This document shows positions 5,671-8,822 of a stretch of DNA of 8,822 nt, piece after piece. Position numbers and translations under genes: made by a program. Each line of letters begins with the position of its first letter. Position 1 is the stretch's first letter. The stretch comes from Chloroflexota bacterium (lineage in GTDB: Bacteria > Chloroflexota > Dehalococcoidia > SHYM01). The notes under the pieces were generated by a model. It was not told where the DNA came from and did no database searches. It was given only the letters and a program-made list of their open reading frames with translations. The stretch covers positions 1 through 8,822 of the forward strand of contig JACQGV010000171.1 in assembly GCA_016199375.1 (NCBI GenBank), read 5' to 3'.

Positions 5671-7407
5671 ATGACCACGAGAAGTGAGATCATCATGCGC
5701 CTGGGGGGCGAGGGGGGCGAGGGCGTCATCTCTGCCGGAGACTTCTTCGCCCAGGGCTCGGCCCGCACCGGCTACCACCTCTTCACCTTTCGGACCTACC
5801 CCGCGGAGATCAAGGGCGGACACGCCTGGTACCAGGTCCGGGTAGGGCCCAATCCGGTCCGGTCCATGGGCGACGGCGTGGATGTCCTGGTAGCCTTCAA
5901 CGCCGAGGCCTATTTCAACCATAAGGATACCCTCAACCCCGACGGCGTCCTCATCTACGATCCGGACACCGTAACGCCTGCAGGCGGCCATAAGACCGTC
6001 TACCCTATACCCTTCAACAAGATCGCCAAGGACGAGCTGAACTTCTTCCGCGGCAAGAACATGGTCGTCACCGGCGCCATCGCCGGCCTCTTCGGCCTGG
6101 AGCCCAGCTCTTTGGAGGGGCTCATCAAGCAGCGCTTCCACCGGCGCCCGGAGCTCTTGGAACAGAACCTGCGGGCCCTCTACAACGGGTACGACTTCGC
6201 CCGCAAGAAGCTGGAGAAGCAGGACCCGTTCTACCTGGGCGAGCCCGCCACCCGGGTGGCGCGGCTGGTATTGAGCGGCAACGACGCCATCGTCGCGGGC
6301 GCCCTCTTCGCCGGCTGCCGCTACTACGCCGGCTACCCCATCACCCCGGCCTCCGAGATCCTGGAGGGCATGGCCAAGGAGTTGCCCAAGCTGGGTGGCG
6401 TCTCCCTGCAGGCCGAGGACGAGATCGCGTCCATCGGCTCCGTCATCGGCGCCTCCTTCGCCGGCGCCAAGGCCATGACCGCCACCTCCGGGCCGGGCCT
6501 GGCCCTCATGACCGAGTTCCTGGGCTATGCCGGGATGTCCGAGACCCCCTGCGTCATCGTAGACGCCCAGCGCTCGGGGCCCAGCACCGGCATGCCCACC
6601 AAGCTGGAGCAGGGCGACCTGAACCACTCCCTCTACGCCGGCCACGGCGACTTCCCCCGCGCGGTGATAGCCCCAGGGTCCGTGGGCGACTGCTTCTTCC
6701 AGATCATCAACGCCTTCAATATGGCGGAGCGCTACCAGCTGCCGGTGATCTTCCTGTCGGACCAGTCCCTCTCCCACCGCACCGAGGCCGTCACCATGCC
6801 CGACCTGGGCAAGATCAAGGTAACGGACCGCTTGCAGCCCTCCGCCGCCGACCTCAAGAACTCCCACTTCCAGCGCTATCGGCTCACCGCGAGCGGCATC
6901 TCCCCCATGTCCGTGCCCGGCACCCCTGGAGGCATGTACGTGGCGCCCGGCCTGGAGCACGACGAGCTGGGCCACGTGGACAACCCCCTGGAGAGCCACC
7001 TGAAGATGATGCCCAAGCGCCAGGCCAAGGTCGAGGCGTGCCGCCAAGAGGCCAGCCGTGACTGCTGCGCCCGCTATGGCGACCCCGACGCCAAGATCGG
7101 CCTCATCGGCTGGGGCTCCACCGAGGGCGCCATCCAGGAGGCAGTGGACCGGGCCCGGGCCGCCGGCCACAAAGTGGCCGCCCTGCACCCCAAGGTCGTC
7201 TATCCCCTGCCCTTCGAGGAGATCCAGCGCTTCGTGGACTCCGTCTCGCACGTGATCGTACCCGAGGTGAACTTCAGCGGGCAGTTCGCCCGCTACCTGC
7301 GCACCGAAGTGGATGTCCATCCGATCCGGGTCAACAAGTACGCGGGCCTACCCTTCATGCCCAGGGAGATCTACCGCAAGATAGAAGAGGTGGCGAACCA
7401 TGCCTGA
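5671..7407 (+). CDS. korA: 2-oxoacid:ferredoxin oxidoreductase, fused gamma-alpha subunit (likely 2-oxoglutarate, KorA)
   Basis: The 578-residue subunit of the thiamine-diphosphate enzyme that interconverts 2-oxoglutarate + CoA with succinyl-CoA + CO2 using ferredoxin. Residues 1-190 are the gamma domain (LGGEGGEGVISAGDFFAQG near 11-29, then RTYPAEIKGGHAW at 41-53). About 200-578 is the alpha domain with the diagnostic YPITP motif (222-226), TSGPGLALM (272-280) and QRSGPSTGMPTK (300-311), which line the cofactor and 2-oxoacid/CoA sites. The fused gamma-alpha layout is typical of two-subunit enzymes. GGAGG (5657-5661) with nine bases of spacing supports 5671. An in-frame GTG at 5599 lies inside the terminator stem and is unlikely. 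It overlaps korB by eight bases. The cysteine-rich stretch around 457-466 is of unknown meaning. Substrate is inferred from the neighbouring isocitrate dehydrogenase; pyruvate or broad specificity is possible. Confidence 0.88.
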   Translation: MTTRSEIIMRLGGEGGEGVISAGDFFAQGSARTGYHLFTFRTYPAEIKGGHAWYQVRVGPNPVRSMGDGVDVLVAFNAEAYFNHKDTLNPDGVLIYDPDTVTPAGGHKTVYPIPFNKIAKDELNFFRGKNMVVTGAIAGLFGLEPSSLEGLIKQRFHRRPELLEQNLRALYNGYDFARKKLEKQDPFYLGEPATRVARLVLSGNDAIVAGALFAGCRYYAGYPITPASEILEGMAKELPKLGGVSLQAEDEIASIGSVIGASFAGAKAMTATSGPGLALMTEFLGYAGMSETPCVIVDAQRSGPSTGMPTKLEQGDLNHSLYAGHGDFPRAVIAPGSVGDCFFQIINAFNMAERYQLPVIFLSDQSLSHRTEAVTMPDLGKIKVTDRLQPSAADLKNSHFQRYRLTASGISPMSVPGTPGGMYVAPGLEHDELGHVDNPLESHLKMMPKRQAKVEACRQEASRDCCARYGDPDAKIGLIGWGSTEGAIQEAVDRARAAGHKVAALHPKVVYPLPFEEIQRFVDSVSHVIVPEVNFSGQFARYLRTEVDVHPIRVNKYAGLPFMPREIYRKIEEVANHA

Positions 7408-8254
7408 GACCATGGCCCAACTCATCACCCTCGCCCCCAAGGACTTCCGGAGCGAGGTCAAGCCCACCTGGTGCCCTGGCTGCGGCGACTTCGGGGTGCT
7501 CTCGGCCACCTACAAGGCCCTGGCCGACCTGCACCTGAAGCGCGAGGAGGTAGTGGTAGTCTCGGGCATCGGCTGCTCCAGCCGCTTCCCCTACTTCCTG
7601 AGCACCTATGGCATGCACACCCTGCACGGGCGGGCCCTGCCGGTGGCCACGGGCATCAAGCTGACGCGGCCCGATCTTACCGTCCTGGCTGCCGGCGGCG
7701 ACGGCGACCTCTTCAGCATCGGCGCCGGCCACACCCCCCACGCTGCCGCCCGCAACATAGACATCTGTGTCCTGAACATGGACAACCAGACCTACGGACT
7801 CACCAAGGCCCAGGCCTCGCCCACCTCCCTCCTGGGCCACAAGAGCAAGTCCACCCCCTACGGTGTCATCGCCCAGCCCATGAACCCCGTACTGCTGGCC
7901 CTCGCCGCCGGCGCCAGCTTCGTGGCCCGTGGCTACTCGGCGCGGCCCAAGCTGCTCACCGATATGATCAAGGCGGGCATCACCCACAAGGGCTTCGCCT
8001 TCATCCACACCCAGAGCCCCTGCGTGGAGTTCCACAACACCTTCGAGTACTATGACCAGCGCGTGGAGGAGGTGCCCGCCGACCACAACCCCAGGGACCT
8101 GGAGGCAGCCATGAGGCTGGCCCTGCACCCGGACAAGTTCTACGTGGGGATCATCTATCAGAACGAGCGGCCCACCTTCGAGATCACCGCCCATGAATTC
8201 GAGCAGGAGGTCAGGCCCTTCGACGGCGCGGCGTACCTGAGCCAGTTCGCATGA
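7400..8254 (+). CDS. korB: 2-oxoacid:ferredoxin oxidoreductase beta subunit (likely 2-oxoglutarate, KorB)
   Basis: The 284-residue thiamine-diphosphate-binding partner of KorA. It has WCPGCGDFGV (24-33), GIGCSSRFPYF (56-66), the diphosphate/Mg signature GGDGDLFSIGAGH (99-111) with LNMDNQTYGLT (125-135), and SPCVEFHN (206-213). Cys25, Cys28, Cys59 and Cys208 have the spacing expected for the four ligands of the single [4Fe-4S] cluster in two-subunit enzymes. Length is normal. The ATG at 7400 overlaps the korA stop, and AGAGG (7386-7390) stands nine bases before it, which indicates translational coupling and equal expression. A second in-frame ATG at 7412 is possible. No ferredoxin-like delta subunit is adjacent, so electrons probably pass to a free ferredoxin encoded elsewhere. 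Confidence 0.9.
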   Translation: MPETMAQLITLAPKDFRSEVKPTWCPGCGDFGVLSATYKALADLHLKREEVVVVSGIGCSSRFPYFLSTYGMHTLHGRALPVATGIKLTRPDLTVLAAGGDGDLFSIGAGHTPHAAARNIDICVLNMDNQTYGLTKAQASPTSLLGHKSKSTPYGVIAQPMNPVLLALAAGASFVARGYSARPKLLTDMIKAGITHKGFAFIHTQSPCVEFHNTFEYYDQRVEEVPADHNPRDLEAAMRLALHPDKFYVGIIYQNERPTFEITAHEFEQEVRPFDGAAYLSQFA

Positions 8255-8282
8255 CAACGCCTAACCTGTTAGCGGCGAGTCG

Positions 8283-8310
8283 AAAGTAGCGCCGGGGGCG
8301 CTATTTTCTT
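8283..8310 (+). terminator. Intrinsic terminator after korB
   Basis: AAAGTAGCGCC (8283-8293) pairs with GGCGCTATTTT (8297-8307) around loop GGG, with one G-T pair, and the T-rich run continues to 8310. It starts 29 bases after the korB stop and should end the korAB transcript. The next gene starts only 52 bases later, and no clear promoter is visible in that gap. Confidence 0.82.
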
Positions 8311-8362
8311 GCGGGTATGAGAGCAGGCCCACGTCTCGCGGGCCCGCAGTAAAGGAGCGGTC

Positions 8363-8822
8363 ATGGCAAAGGTCTACACGGTCACCTTCATCCCTGGGGA
8401 TGGCACCGGCCCCGAGATCGCCGAGGCGACCCGGCGGGCGCTGGAGGCCACCGGCGTCAAGTTCCAGTGGGAAGTGCAGGACGCCGGCATTGATGTCATG
8501 GCCAAGGAAGGCACTCCCCTGCCCCAGCGGGTCTTGGACTCCATCAGGAAGAACAAGATAGCGATCAAGGGGCCCATCACCACCCCCGTGGGGACCGGCT
8601 TCCGCAGCGTCAACGTAGCCCTGCGCAAAGAGCTGGACCTCTACGCCTGCGTCCGTCCCTGCAAGAGCTACCCTGGTGTCCGCTCCCGCTACCAGAACGT
8701 TGACATCATTATCGTCCGCGAGAACACCGAGGATCTCTACGCCGGCATCGAGTTCGAGCAAGGCAAGCCCGAGACCCTGGACCTCATCAAGTGGCTCTCC
8801 AGCCATGGGGAGAAGAAGAAGA
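8363..8822 (+). CDS. Isocitrate dehydrogenase, NAD(P)-dependent (3' part outside window)
   Basis: The first 153 residues of a beta-decarboxylating dehydrogenase that converts isocitrate to 2-oxoglutarate and CO2, or the reverse. The N-terminus has [12 protein letters not shown] (9-20). The segment [20 protein letters not shown] (73-92) carries Ser82 and Asn84, which with Arg88, Arg98 (in VRP) and Arg119 (in VREN) form the isocitrate site. DLYAGIEFE (124-132) holds the catalytic Tyr126. The Ser-x-Asn pair favours isocitrate over isopropylmalate or homoisocitrate. The cofactor residues lie beyond the window, so NAD versus NADP cannot be decided. AAAGGAG (8351-8357) lies five bases before the ATG. 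The gene follows korAB but is separated from it by a terminator. The truncation is due to the window edge only. Confidence 0.9.
   Translation, partial: MAKVYTVTFIPGDGTGPEIAEATRRALEATGVKFQWEVQDAGIDVMAKEGTPLPQRVLDSIRKNKIAIKGPITTPVGTGFRSVNVALRKELDLYACVRPCKSYPGVRSRYQNVDIIIVRENTEDLYAGIEFEQGKPETLDLIKWLSSHGEKKK

Noticed and set aside
1584..7320. Very long open frames on the minus strand opposite the carboxyltransferases and korA (up to almost 600 codons)
   Set aside because: They mirror the G/C-rich third codon positions of the + strand genes, show low-complexity Gly/Ala/Val/Asp-rich translations and no family motifs, whereas the + strand products have intact catalytic motifs.

Overview
The window is a G+C-rich bacterial segment (third codon positions almost all G or C), with every gene on the + strand. 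It carries central-carbon and acyl-CoA enzymes plus one small PPOX-family protein. The two-subunit, ferredoxin-linked 2-oxoacid oxidoreductase, the possibly F420-dependent PPOX protein and the gene styles would fit an environmental Chloroflexota-like or similar G+C-rich lineage. No marker gene is present, so that placement is only a guess.

Layout. Positions 7-390 encode a PPOX-fold protein. Its last 17 codons and a palindromic REP-like tail are repeated as three perfect-length 84-bp units (340-591). Next is a CitE-like HpcH/HpaI lyase (648-1550). A candidate promoter and a structured leader (1559-1760) precede a three-gene operon: a 12S/MmdA/PccB-type CoA carboxyltransferase (1761-3314), a 64-residue small subunit (3317-3511), and a 5S-type carboxyltransferase fused to a biotin carrier domain (3541-5523). 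After an intrinsic-terminator-like leader come overlapping korA and korB (5671-8254). A second terminator is followed by the start of an isocitrate dehydrogenase gene that runs off the window (8363-8822).

How the genes may work together. The operon holds every catalytic module of an ATP-independent transcarboxylase (propionyl-CoA + oxaloacetate <-> methylmalonyl-CoA + pyruvate) and shows no biotin carboxylase. Methylmalonyl-CoA leads to succinyl-CoA through a mutase not seen here. KorAB interconverts succinyl-CoA and 2-oxoglutarate, and isocitrate dehydrogenase interconverts 2-oxoglutarate and isocitrate. The block therefore reads as a carbon-flow module around succinyl-CoA and could run in an oxidative or reductive direction. 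The CitE-like enzyme may add a further acyl-CoA aldol or lyase step.

No wholly new defence or mobile system is visible. The points most worth checking are the transcarboxylase locus with a fused 5S-biotin carrier protein, the chimeric gene-tail/REP tandem array, three terminator-like hairpins placed directly before genes, and the absence of RTCGAY hexamers (GTCGAC, ATCGAC and relatives).
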